A DNA stretch of 64,000 nt from contig FJUW01000029.1 in the NCBI GenBank assembly GCA_900074885.1, positions 186,001 through 250,000 of the forward strand. The letters run 5' to 3'. Position numbers and translations under genes: made by a program. The DNA comes from Rhynchosporium graminicola (lineage: Eukaryota > Ascomycota > Leotiomycetes > Helotiales > Ploettnerulaceae). Below, piece after piece: positions 37,201-48,736 of the stretch. How positions within the stretch are numbered: position 1 is the stretch's first letter; each line of letters begins with the position of its first letter. The notes beneath the pieces are model-generated. The model was not told where the DNA came from, did not search any database, and saw nothing but the letters and a program-made list of their open reading frames with translations.

Positions 37201-39046
37201 ATGATCTTCATATCAAGGCGGAGCTCGATTGCCTCTAAATTTCACAAGATATTACGACGACGTGAACGATACTCTCAATCAGAGACACCAAAGGGTCTCT
37301 CTATAACATGTCGCGGTGTGTAAGATTGATTGATCTATCGCATTGCAGACGCTGATTTCATCCAGGAAAGCCAATCGTCCAAGAGGATCTGTTCCGCTGC
37401 ACAAATGGCAGGTTCCTCGTCGCTGAAGAAACCCAGTATCGCCGTCGTTATCTCAAATTCAACGTCCAAAAGCTCTGTGATGTCGCGGCGGCGTTGGGCG
37501 ATCCATCTCCAGTCATGCAGATCGACAAGATGGAAGGAGGATTTAGCAAGGCTCTCTTGCTTACAAGAGCAGATGGGCAAGAATGTATTGCAAAGCTCCC
37601 ATGTCCTAATGCCGGACCTTCTCATCTCACGACTGCGTCGGAAGTTGCGGTTCTTCAGCTTGGTATGTCGTGTTGATTGGTTCAGGGGGTGCTGCTTCGA
37701 GTGCTCATGTGATTTCCAGTCCGGTCCCAGACAACAATACCAGTTCCACGGGTTTTGGCCTGGAACTCAAGCTCGTCCAACCCAGTTGAAGCTGAATACA
37801 TAGTGATGGAAAAGGCACCTGGAACCCAGCTCTTCCAAAAATGGGATGATATTGATGGCGATTGCCGCCTGTCTTTGATCAAACAAATTACGGAGCTAGA
37901 GCATCAACTGGCGTCAATTGTATTTCCGGCTTCTGGACACCTGTATTTCAAGGACTCTATTCTTAAACACAAGCACACCCTTCTCAATTCTTCTATTGAC
38001 ACAACATTTCAGTACGGCATTGGCCCCTCATGTGAACGATCCTGGGATATGGATCAGACTCAGTTAAGTTCGGATTCATCACGAAATCCCGACGTAGGAC
38101 CATGTAATTATTTTCATTCTATCTCGTTGAACAAACTAACCGCGCTCGTTCAGGGAAATCAGTTGCTGCGTATGGTAGAGCGCTCGCGAATCGAGAGATC
38201 TTTAGACTTCGGATGCAATTAAGCACTCGACCCGATCGATCGCACCATACCAAGATTGAAGACGATATACCTTTGCTTCAGAAGGCAGCGAATCTCATGG
38301 ATATACTGGAATCATACCCTTTACTCAAACAGAATTCTCGACCTACGCTCTGGCATACAGATCTCCACATGGGTAACATCTTCGTATCGGAAACGGAACC
38401 TCAAACGATTGTTTCCCTGATCGATTGGCAATCAATCTCAGTATCACCACTCTTTCTACAAGTTCGTTGGCCTATATTCCTCGAACCCCCTGATGACTAC
38501 ACCAAAGGTTTCGTCCACCCTGAGCTCCCAAGCGACTTTGAAAAAATGGACGAAGACGACAAAGAACTGGCCATGTACAAATTCGAACAAGCTTCGCGCA
38601 CCAAAGCGTACGAGACCAGCACGTACCTCAAGAACCGCGACGCGTACAATGCCATGAACGTCCCGCGCGTATTTCGAGAGCTCTTCATCCGATGCGGAGA
38701 AGTTTTCGAAGAAGGTGCTGCACCTCTCCGAGCCTGCCTCATCGAAATCTCCCAATCATGGGAACAACTCAAGCTGCCAGGAACCTGCCCGTTCTCTTTC
38801 ACTCCGGATGAGATCAGTGCACATGACGTTTCGTTCGAAGAATACGAAGAGTTTCACCGAGTGCGGAAGTTCGCCTTGGAGTACTTAGACACGGATTCGG
38901 AAGGTTGGATAGCGCCATCGATGGATTTTGAGGAGAAAAAGGCGCAGAACAAGGCTCTGTTTGAGTACTACTTGGAGAATTTGGCTGGTGGGAAGAGCAG
39001 GAAGGAGTTGCTAAGAAGATGGCCTTTTTCCGAATCACTAAATTGA
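37201..39046 (+). CDS. Aim9-like mitochondrial APH/kinase-fold protein
   Basis: Four exons (37201-37315, 37366-37662, 37720-38103, 38154-39046) splice in phase into 562 residues. Three introns are 50, 57 and 50 bp. The N-terminus is basic, with no acidic residues early (MIFISRRSSIASKFHKILRR), as in mitochondrial presequences. Next come GRFLVAEETQYRRRYLKFNV and GGFSKALLLTRADGQECIAK (an ATP-lysine-like block). The phosphotransferase loop is LWHTDLHMGNIFV (His333, Asp335, Asn340), with IDWQ carrying the metal-binding aspartate (Asp356). This order matches the APH family branch that contains yeast Aim9 (altered inheritance of mitochondria 9). The substrate is unknown in the family. Earlier in-frame ATGs at 37,108 and 37,138 are alternatives. 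Confidence 0.85.
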
Positions 39047-39601
39047 GCTTCAACGCCTGCTAGTGCCTTCTAACTCTGCTTTTTGATGTTTTTAAAGGGT
39101 TGGTCTGATGAACTTTTACTGGCCTTGGTAAATTTGTGGGCGTCTGTATGATATAGATCAGAAGAACGATAACACGAGGATTTTCAAACCAACGACTGAA
39201 TTTAGCAGGACTCCTTGCCAAATGCTTACCGAAAATTACGGGAGAAAGCACACAGACGGTTGTTGGAGACTGTCAAAAGAGTTGATACGCACTTATAGAA
39301 TTATTGCTTTTCAAAAAGGATATTCAAAATCCCATAACAGCTCTGTCAACCATTGCCTGAAACTATCAAATATACTCCGACTGCGACTGGCATGTGATAT
39401 ATGAACGATTCAAAACGTCAGTATGCAGGCTAATAAATCTCTGTATCCAAAACAGACATGCCTAGCTTAGAGTAGAAGGAGCAATACCTGCGACCAACCA
39501 CCTTCCAATGCCGATCACGACGAGCAGAACTTCGACGATGATTATACCCCGATCTTCACACCATCATCGCAATGTTAGAGATCTGTATACAAGTTCTGTA
39601 C
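39047..39601. other. intergenic spacer
   Basis: Convergent region between the Aim9-like gene and the threonine aldolase remnant. No coding frame is supported. Confidence 0.5.
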
Positions 39602-40380
39602 CTATTTTGCCTTCTCCTTCCTCATGCTTCGACGCTGTCTGTGAACTGACTGTGCATTCGAGACCACATCCGACCTTCCCTCCGCTAGAACCCTATCCAT
39701 AACCCTCTCCAACCTCCTAAAAGCTTTATCTACGATCTGGAAACGTACCACAATCCTCCCACCCATCAACCTGACCCCCTCCTCCCTCCTCAGTGTAATC
39801 AAATCCTCAACCGCAATCCCAGCAGCATCCAAATCCAGCCCCACCATATTGGTCTCCGCAGGCCTCAGTACCTTTGCTCCCTCCACCAACCAATGTCATT
39901 TCGATATTCTTAGCTTCACATAATAATCACTCAATTGCTTCCCACCTTCAGCGAGGAACGTCTCTTCGACAGCAAACCTCGCAGCCGAGGAAATGATTTC
40001 CGCTTGCCGGATGCCGCTGCCGATACTCTTTCTCACCCAGCGAGAATGCTGTAATACTGATTTCGGACCGACGATGATACTTTTTATGTACGCGGGCGAG
40101 ACCTTTGGACAGACACATCCGTGCGATATCGAAGCACGCGAGGGATTCTCTCAAACTCCCCGCTCTCGAGGTGACGGCCTCACATACGCGTGCGCTGTCT
40201 AGAAGCATCTTGATTCCGTTCTCTCGTGCCAAAGTGGAAATGCGTTAATCTTCCACAAAAGGCGTGACGGTGCCTGAAAGCGTGTTAATGTTATCGAGAC
40301 GTACAACTCTGGTAGGTGCGACGTGGATATCGTTACTGGGGTCATTGCACCGGAAGAGCGGAGAGTAGTGAAGTACCTAG
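39602..40380 (-). pseudogene. threonine aldolase pseudogene, 5' truncated
   Basis: Minus-strand pieces line up with the C-terminal two thirds of low-specificity L-threonine aldolase (PLP enzyme splitting threonine to glycine and acetaldehyde). In order they are APTRVVRLDNINTLSGTVTP; LLDSARVCEAV and MCLSKGLA with the PLP lysine; SIIVGPKSVLQHSRWVRKSI; and PAETNMVGLDLDAAG with RLMGGRIVVRFQI. The frame is broken by TAA at 40,247-40,245, by a one-base frameshift near 40,080-40,090 just after the lysine motif, and by TGA at 39,898-39,896. Nothing recognisable of the N-terminal third is found upstream, so the gene is also truncated. The calls rest on motif order; the exact 5' edge is approximate. 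Confidence 0.8.
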
Positions 40381-40876
40381 GTAAAGAAAACTTGAACTCG
40401 GCTGGCATCGGTTTTGATCCCCAGCTTTCCAGTTCACTTGCAAAGAAATCTTGTTGTATTGAGCAGTCGTTTCTCTGCACTCCAATTTTACGTTCGATGA
40501 AGTCAGTCACAAAATCGAAATTCGTGCTATAAATATCCCAAAGTAATTTCGTGACTTCGAATATTGGGAAATGTAATGTCTTAGCTTGCCTGTGTGACTT
40601 CAGCTCGTGTCTCATAGTAGACTCAATGGAAATCTTGATACTAGGACTTGCGAGGGTGAGCCCCTACCTGAGATAGCACAGGTACACTGACGGCTCAAAA
40701 TATCCAGGATTAGAGAAATTTGTAAGGAAGACGAGGAATCTGTATTTGCTTGGCAGGACACCCAATTTCGAACAAGCTTTTCTCTGGGATGAATTTGGTT
40801 CAGTCTGGACACACTTACGGTAGAAGGTGTCACCAGCGGATCAAAGAATTCTCGGTACACGGCGAGTTGCAAGTTT

Positions 40877-43515
40877 TCATTGCTGCATTGAGTCCTTAGG
40901 CTTCGTACTCATGCTAGGCGGCAAATCCTCCCTGCGGGTCCCCCATTTGCTTTCTACATCGCCAAGCGTCAGCTCCAACAAGCCTCCCTCGGCAAAGAAG
41001 CTATGATCAATCCAGTTCCAACTCCAAGTCTTGCCATCCCTTGTCGCGTTCTGTATGTAGATGTTCTTGTATTCGGGATCAAAGTTGATATTCCTGATCG
41101 TTGCCGTCTTCCCAGTTTGACTATTGAAGATGCTGATCTCCTTGAAGAAGGGCGGCGTAATCAAGTAGACATTTTGGCCCGCATTAGGGAAAATACCCAT
41201 CATCGTCAGTGTTACGAAGGATCCCATGGCTCCCGAGTCGTCGTTTCCGGGGATGCCGTTGATGGTGTTATTGAACTCCTTGGGAATGTAACCGTGTGCT
41301 CGTCTTGCGCTAAGGCCTGGCCGGCCGGCGTAGTGGTAGAGGAACACGGTGAGGAATGCCTGTTCGTCGCCCATATACAGAAGTCCGCTTTCGTGGAGAT
41401 AGTCGAGCCGTTTTGTGAATTTTTCTGGACCATCGAGGAGAAGGATGAGGGCTGCCATATCTTGTGGGACGAAGAAAGTATACAGCCAAGAAGCGCCCTC
41501 ATAAGTTTCTCCACCAGAGCCATCGAGGTAACAGGAGTTCGGTTCGAGAAGTGGTGAGCATCTGGCGGGATCTTGTACTTCCCAGGTCAGATTTGCATTG
41601 CTGCAAACATCGTTAGCAAATTTGAAAAAGACTACAATGAATGAAATTTACCGTGGTTGAAAAAATCCAGTAAAGCCAGTGTCTATTCCACCAATTGACG
41701 ATTTCTGCTCCGCGTTGAACAGATTGCGCCAGTTTTCTGCCCTGGAAGTATATTTACCATTATCTTCTCTGTGATTGAGACCCTCGGCCATTGCGGCGAT
41801 GCAGAAGTCATTGTACGCGAATTCAACAGTACGGGAGACAGAACGTGTTGGAAGGCCCCAGCCGTCATCAGATTTGTCGTGGATGGGGACAAATCCTAAC
41901 GTTTTCCAACTATGGAGACTTCCTCGCCCCGCATGGTCCCATTGCTCTAGTTCGTCCTCTGCATCGGAGATGACAGCTCGGTATGCTAGATCCCAATCTA
42001 TACCTCCGCCTAGCTCTTTGACGAACGCGTCTGCTATGACCACGTCCGCATTTGATCCTCCTTGCGTAAATCCTTGACATAAGCTCATACGACAATCCGG
42101 TAATTTTCCCTCAAATTTCCATATATCAATCAAAGCCTTGACCATTCTCGAATTTTCATTTGGATCCACCAAAGTGAGAAATGGATGCTGGGATCTAAAC
42201 GAGTCCCAAATACAATAGAAGCTGTCGAAGTAGGGCTCTGTTGAATTCCAGAGGGGATTTTCTCCAGTATAGTCTTGTGGACTGATCATCGTTCGATAGA
42301 AGCCGCTCCAGAATATAACCTCTAAATCCTTCTCAATCCCACCGGGGACGATCTTGATGACATCAAACTTATTTCGCCATTCATTCTCCGCAGCCCTTCT
42401 AACTATTTGGAAATCAAAACTCGGGATCTCAGACTCGGCGTTACGGCATGCTTGCCTGGAATCGATGAAACTGAGGCCAATACGGACCAGGATGTTGTCA
42501 TTGGTTTTCGGCGGGCTGAAAATTGTCAAAGTGCCACCCGGAGCAAGACCAACGAAGTCCTTCGACGTTTCGTTGCTGAGAACCCCGGAACCTTCCCAAA
42601 TGGAACTTTCTAGTTGCCCAGCACCACTGAAGTCCGCACAAAAGAAGAGCTCATACTGCCCTGTTCCGAAACTAGGTGCGAAGATGCCACTCCCTTGAAT
42701 TTGGCCAGTTTGGGGATGTATCGAAGCTTTGGCATCGCCATTCCTTGTATCAGCAAGATCGGTCAAATCCAGAGTGATAACAGGATGAAGGGGCGCACCC
42801 GTGGATGAGATATTCTTGGGGAATGAGAATCGGTAAAGTGCAGTATGCGCCTTGACAGTAGCTTCTCCTCGGATACCATCGGCAAGGGTGATATCGAAAT
42901 AGCCTGGCGAAGCAGAGTGAGCCCCTCGCGCAACGACTCTTTGGTTTCTGGTGAATTTGCAGGTGGAGACATCGTCATCCTCACAATATTGCGGAAATAT
43001 GGGGAAGTTTCCAAGTGATATGGTCTGTCGTGTCTTCAGCAACAGGTGGCTATTCTAGCTCATTCTGACTCGGATTCAGACGTACTCCACCTGTACCAGA
43101 GTCGTGCATATGGCTGAACCCAGATATGGGACTGGAGTCAGAAGAAAATCCTCCATGACTTTCACCCAAACAATCGGCGACCGCTTTTGCCATGCCTATC
43201 TAGTGAGTGAGCTATGCCGTTCGTTCTTGGAAAGTTTGATTCTCACCATAAGGCAATGAAGCTCCAGGGAAAGCGTGGCCTAGAAAAGCATCAATTCCGA
43301 TCCTCAAGTTTTCCAGTAAACAACTCACCACCATTCACGGTTCCGATAAACATGTTGACAAGGTTCAGGACATCCTTGTCCTTGTCGCCGGCCCCACGCC
43401 AGATTACCGCAGACCTCAGGGAAGGCGAACCAGGATTTTCAAAGAGGAAATAAAGACATGTTACGGCGACAGCACCCGCTGCGCGAGCAATATGACTGGT
43501 TCTGATCCGCGGCAT
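40877..43515 (-). CDS. GH92 alpha-1,2-mannosidase, membrane-anchored or secreted
   Basis: Five exons (43515-43329, 43279-43247, 43195-43086, 43024-41652, 41600-40877) splice in phase to 808 residues, the usual fungal GH92 size. The start at 43,515 gives a short basic N-terminus and one hydrophobic anchor (AAGAVAVTCLYFLF). The N-terminal domain has VNMFIGTVNGGHAFPGASLP, split by a 33-bp exon, and SGFSHMHDSGTGG. The (alpha/alpha)6 barrel includes FYCIWDSFRSQHPFLTLVDP, GFTQGGSNADVVIADA and YIPKEFNNTINGIPGNDDSG (Asp688/Asp689), the Ca-dependent GH92 hallmark. The predicted reaction is calcium-dependent inverting hydrolysis of alpha-mannose from glycoprotein or cell-wall mannans in the secretory path or outside the cell. 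All donors and acceptors are canonical. Confidence 0.92.
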
Positions 43516-46500
43516 GTCTGAGATTGAAAGGCTGAGGGCTGCGGGACCAAGAATGAGGATCCGAGATGTGGCTTCTGGAACTATGGAACGGTTGGTCACG
43601 TGATACATACTTGGCCCAATACTGATTGGCGTATTCCTCTGGCGAGCTCTCGGTCGCCAAGAGAAGTCGAAGGTTCTATAGATACGGATATATGCGAGGT
43701 GCGAAGGAGGAAAATTGGGATCTTTGAGTATGTAGTGAGGCTGGAGGAACCAGCCAGGGAGGAATAGGGCGATCGCGACATCAAGAGAGGAAGTCCAATC
43801 CTAGGAGAAGTCAGCGCGCTGTTCCACTTTGGCACTTCTGAGGATCTGCTTCCATACCTGATAGATTTACTGCGAAAGCACTCGCCTTAGCTAAAGTTCC
43901 CCTTGCCTCAGGTACTGAATCCAATCTCGAATTAGAGTTGGCCTTGATGCTGTTGACATGCTGGATGGCAATAAGAATCTTTCTGGCTTGTCTCGTCAAG
44001 AGTCCGCAGTTACAGTAAGAAGTTCATCAGGATGCATAATACTATTCCTTTTTGACTTTGGATGGGACCACTCCGGACGTAAGAGGATTCTGGTCGTTGA
44101 GAATGCACTCAATCGTGTGGAAGGCGAATACACCGCAATTGTCAGAACCTCTCTGCGCGTTTCCAGTCGACCTCAGAGAGGTCAATGGCTTCGTTTTCAG
44201 AACCACCTCGATGATTTTCGTGACTGGAGACGAGGATTGGTAGATGTGTACTCGATAGAACAGGATTGGTCAAGCTCGGGTTGATACCCACTCAGAGGTG
44301 ACGGAGAGGGAAAAGCATCCTTAGAGAACAGCGCACCAGACGAAGGCTGCTGGGATAAAGGTCGGCGAGTTCTTCGTGAATGGATTTGGTTCTAGGGGGC
44401 TTTGACGTGGACATTTTTGGGCATTTGAGGCGTTGCTTCTTTGAATTGGCATTCGAAGTAGCTTGGACATCCGTATCTTGCGGGAGGAATCCCTGTACCT
44501 TATTCGAAGTGCCGTCGCTCACAACCTTCGACATGTTCCCTGCGTGACGTCTATCTTGACACTTCTGCTCAACACGAGTTGGTTGAGTTGGTTACTTCTC
44601 ATTTTGACGCTGATTTGTATGGTTGTGGGGGTTCCCATGAATCCTCTAATGCTGATGGTGGCGCGGATTCGATCCCCTGTGCGATTTGTTGGGGAGCTGT
44701 TTGTCCGAAGCTCTGTTCTGCTTGGGTTGACAGGTCGAGGGATGTGTCTCACGAGGAATGTCAGAGAAGGTGGATGATGTGTTCTGCTTGGCGGTTTTTT
44801 CGTGAATTCTTTCATGAACATTCGTGCAAAGGTTCTTGAGAATTCTCGCTTCGACTGGTTTGGCTTCCGCCCACCACGCTCAGGTTACTCGTACTAAGTC
44901 GCCCGAGAGCTGACCATGTTGTTATAGATAGTCTCTTCCTCTGCATTCCGTGGTATGAAAAATGAGCTTGATACTACCTGATCCACTACTTGCTGCTCCG
45001 CGGTCCTATTCGAGCATTAGCCTAGCTCAAGTCAAGTATGGTCGTCGACACGTCACAAGTGCAGCTCCAGTGTTCGACCCACTCCAGGTCTTTTGGGCAG
45101 GCACCCGTCCAAGTTGTTGTTGGTAGAGCTATACCAAAGAAGGCAAACCAGCATCCCCAAGACAGAGTCAAGGTGGGGTCGGAAGACCCAAACTCATATC
45201 TCCAAGACGGAGTCAAGATGCGGTTGGCGAACCATGACAAACAACCCAAATGACAGTGTCGAGGAAACGCACAGAGCATATGATGGAGGAGAGCATTCAG
45301 TATCCTGGGGATACGAACCTTGGATTGACCATGTTTCCAACAGCTATACCCAACTTCCTTTTCTTCGCCCCGACAACGCCCACAGTCAACGAGGTGAGCT
45401 GGATACATGTCAGCAAGCAACACCAGTGTATATCGGAAGCACACTTTACCCGAATGCTGATACTATTGAACTGTTTTGAGAGGATTCAAAGAAATTGTCG
45501 CGGCCGATGTTGATAGATCACGGTGTCATAAGGAGAAAAAGAGAGGAAAAGCAGGAAAAGAGGACGTGGCTAATTCAGTTGGGTGTGCAGTGTGCGGTGT
45601 GCGGTGTGAGTTGAGGAAGGTACCACGTCGTCCCTATTGGTAAGGCACGACTATTGACTGTACTGGGTGAGGTTAGCGAGCAACGTTTTGCACACCAATA
45701 CTCCCACGTACTTACTTGGTGACAAGCTACCTTACACGTAGCACGCAGAGCCTTCTCGTGGGGACAGTCATCATCCATAAGTATGTCGGATCTCTTGACT
45801 GAAAATGAGATTGATTTATATACATTTGAGAGGTGAATCATGACAGCTGTAGTAGCTCTTCTTGGCTTGTTCGCATTCGAGTTACCAGGTGATGACTCTG
45901 TTTAGCAGCTTTTCGTCGATACTGCGACGGAATCCATTGGTGAAAGTAGTAAGGAAGGATTCGAGGAAAGATTTCGCTGATCTGGTCAGAAACTCCAAGT
46001 TGCGATTCTCACCTCTCTGCTGACATTCCGGATCCGTTTGAAGTTGATTCTGATTCTGAGTCTAATTCTGCATAGGTGCAATACCTCATCTAGCTTGCGC
46101 TAGCTCGAGTTACCAGGTACGGTGAATGGATTGAGTTAACGTCTTAACAGAGACGGATCACGATGGTGATGGTGATAGTGATGGTGATGGTGGTGGAAGA
46201 GGGAAAAGTTCGTGGGGCTGTTCAGGACTATATCCAGGTTGGGAAGCGACCCCTGTAGGAATGTGTGTCACGTGTAGCTGCCTAGTACCCACCTACCTGG
46301 TATATCATACTGCGAGTAAGTGCTCACGTCAATTCACTACCCAGGAGCTTAGATATTGTTATCATCTACGTGAATAATACTAGCCCGTTTCCAGCTTTTT
46401 TGTCATAATTTGCCCTTGAGAGTGATTTTCCAGTCACGTTTTCTCGAAGCCCTGGGTTGGAGGAGACAGTTTGTTATGTTGTTTTTCAGGGTCATTGCGA

Positions 46501-47583
46501 TTGAGACATTTAAGCATAGCCAGCGGCTTGATTCAAAATTGGTATTTGGATATGTACACCACATATTTGGTTTCCACGTTTCCTTCATAAGAATCCTCTT
46601 GCTCTATGTCCATCTGCTTGGCAAGACAAACTGGCTTGACTCTGACGGAAACACAACTATCATCGGAAATATATGAAAGTCTCTGGCTCAGAGCTGGGCA
46701 GCCTCATTTTCAATGAGCCAGGTTTAAATTTTGCATTATCTCGCATAGTAAAGTCATCACATAGTATTGTAACTTTGACGTTAACTTCTGATAGTGTCCT
46801 ACAATATTTTCGTGACTCTGACTTGAACTTCTGGTAACATCGTATAATACTTTTATGACTTTGATATATTCGTCACTTTAAAGACATGCCGGTCTAATCA
46901 CTCGACTCCGCAAGGTCTGGACTAGCGAATGAAGAATTGGATCTGCCTTGGCTTCTATCGTGGACTTGAAAGATGTAGACTAAATAGCCGTTTGTTTATA
47001 TATCACAACCTGACTGACTTACATTATGCACCGTACAGAGACTTTTGTAAAATTGGCTGTCGCCAAAGTGTGTCCCATCACTCATTGTTTTCTTTGTTTC
47101 TGTAACCCCACCATTAGACCAAGGCGATTGACCTGAGCATACCGTAACCGATGCTCGTCAAAGATGAAGCAAATACGAGTTCTTACTAGAGACTTACCAA
47201 TCTTCGAAACTTACGTACATATCAGTAATCGAGCTCCCGTGGCGAAACTAATTCCCTGTGTACACGCTCACTACTGGTCGTTCACACATCTCATCATCAA
47301 ACAACGCTAACTGCATGAGGCAGAACCCCAACAAACCTTTACCTATTTTGTTGCACACCCCCAAAAGATGTCCTTACCACAGTCCATCTAGACGGCGAAC
47401 CTAGCACAGAAGCGGCTGGCGCGTCGGAAAAGCGCTCCTCAAGAGCTCCCTAGCATGTCGAGATTCTAGAACGAATAACACACGTTTTACTTCTCGCGAT
47501 TATCGAACTAATTCTCTCTCTGGTGATCACCGGAGGGCAGGAGGAAGCTCAGAGTCTGTTATAAATATTTGCTACGTTCAGGA
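43516..47583. other. gene-less stretch
   Basis: No gene is supported over about 4 kb. Minus-strand frames at 43,811-43,999 and 44,292-44,534 have coding-like composition but no recognisable domain or splice continuation. Around 45,160-45,230 two imperfect copies of a CCAAGAC(A/G)GAGTCAAG(A/G) word lie about 43 bp apart. Around 45,582-45,610 a GTGTGCG-type simple repeat occurs. Confidence 0.45.
46162..46196 (+). repeat. GATGGT microsatellite
   Basis: About six copies of a GATGGT unit with one A substitution and a GGTGGT end. It lies in a gene-less spacer with no coding context. Confidence 0.8.
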
Positions 47584-48736
47584 GGAACGATTCTGATTTT
47601 GTGCCTCTAGGACCCATCACGATCCCTGCAAAGAAAAGGAGCCAGAAGGCGAAGCTGGAGGAGCTCTTCGCACAAGTGGAACTTGTTGTGGAGGAGGCCA
47701 AGAAACGTGGAGCTCTGTCAAGAAGCTTGTTGCCCTCTTGATTGAGGATGATACCATACAAGATGAGCAGAGGCAAGCAACGTCAAGAATACTCAAAACA
47801 TATTCAACGATCAGGCCTGGTATAGTAAATAGTTTAGATATATGCCAAAGCGACACTTCGATGCGATTATAGACCGTCCAATCTTTCCCCTCACGTATGA
47901 CAGCACAAATTCTCCGAATTCTTTCTCCGTAACAGGGAAATCATCCAAATTCACAATTGAGCCCAGACAGTCCCAGACCATCAAGCAGGGATTCCAGTAC
48001 CCAGACCACTTCTCGATCTCAAAATACTGCGGTGATCTCGCAGATTTGCAAGGTAAGCAAGCTGTCTCCTCCTAAAGGGGTTTCTCGTTGCTCACCCAAT
48101 CGCCTTCTTGATCTTTGAAGTTCATTTTCAGTATATGAAAGCAATTCAGCTAAAACTTCGTCTGAGTCGCTGAGGGTCTTGCAAAAGGTTGGGGTTGTAT
48201 GGTCTCCGGAAGTTAGGCGTTTACACAAGCTTTACAGGGTCTTCGAGACACATCATGCCGTTATCATTGTCTCTGCTCAAGACTACGCCACATGTCACAA
48301 ATGTGGTCGCATGAGACACGACGGATCTACATGCAGCGTTGAGGAGAAGCTTCCCGCAATGTGCTTCTGCTGTCATGAGCGCAGCCACTCCACTCGCGAT
48401 TGCCCCAATCAGTTATTCATGCCCATAAATTACCCCAAGGACCACAAAGGAAACAAAATCTGAGGCAAGAGTTGCAGGCGCTGTGGCTCACTCGTTCATT
48501 TAGTGGGTGAGGTACCCGGGTGCCACAAGTGCCCTCAGATCGAGAGTAAGGTCTGTAAAAAAAGAGGCCATAGAGCTGCTGCTTGCTCCGATTGCCAGCG
48601 ATGCTGGAAGTACGGAAGTCAGAATCACAGTGCACACGAGTATGGGACATTACTCAGTGAGAAATCGAAGTTGCTGAATAGTTTTCAGTGTTTTTGGTTG
48701 AATACCTGGATCCATGGCAGTATACTCACGCTCTAA
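47584..48736 (+). pseudogene. degenerate CCHC zinc-knuckle gene (gag-like or cellular)
   Basis: The first frame encodes a charged helical region (KLEELFAQVELVVEEAKKRG). A frameshift near 47,710 is needed to continue into VKKLVALLIEDDTIQDEQRQ. From 47,842 an exon (MPKRHFDAIIDR) runs to a canonical donor at 48,053, and an acceptor at 48,131 restores phase. The next exon has two perfect C-x2-C-x4-H-x4-C knuckles (CHKCGRMRHDGSTC and CFCCHERSHSTRDC). It is cut by TGA at 48,461-48,463, after which the same frame continues with more cysteine clusters (CRRCG, CHKCPQ, CQRCW) to 48,736. A coiled region followed by knuckles is gag-like, but no reverse transcriptase is nearby, so a decayed cellular RNA-binding gene is equally possible. 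A truncated 180-residue product from 47,842 could still be made. Confidence 0.6.

Noticed and set aside
44463..44839. Three overlapping frames with many cysteines or prolines
   Set aside because: Mutually exclusive frames on both strands, no family resemblance, no splice linkage.
45022..45479. Overlapping frames on both strands of about 130-140 codons
   Set aside because: The open frames come from an imperfect internal repeat; neither strand shows a domain or a conserved pattern.
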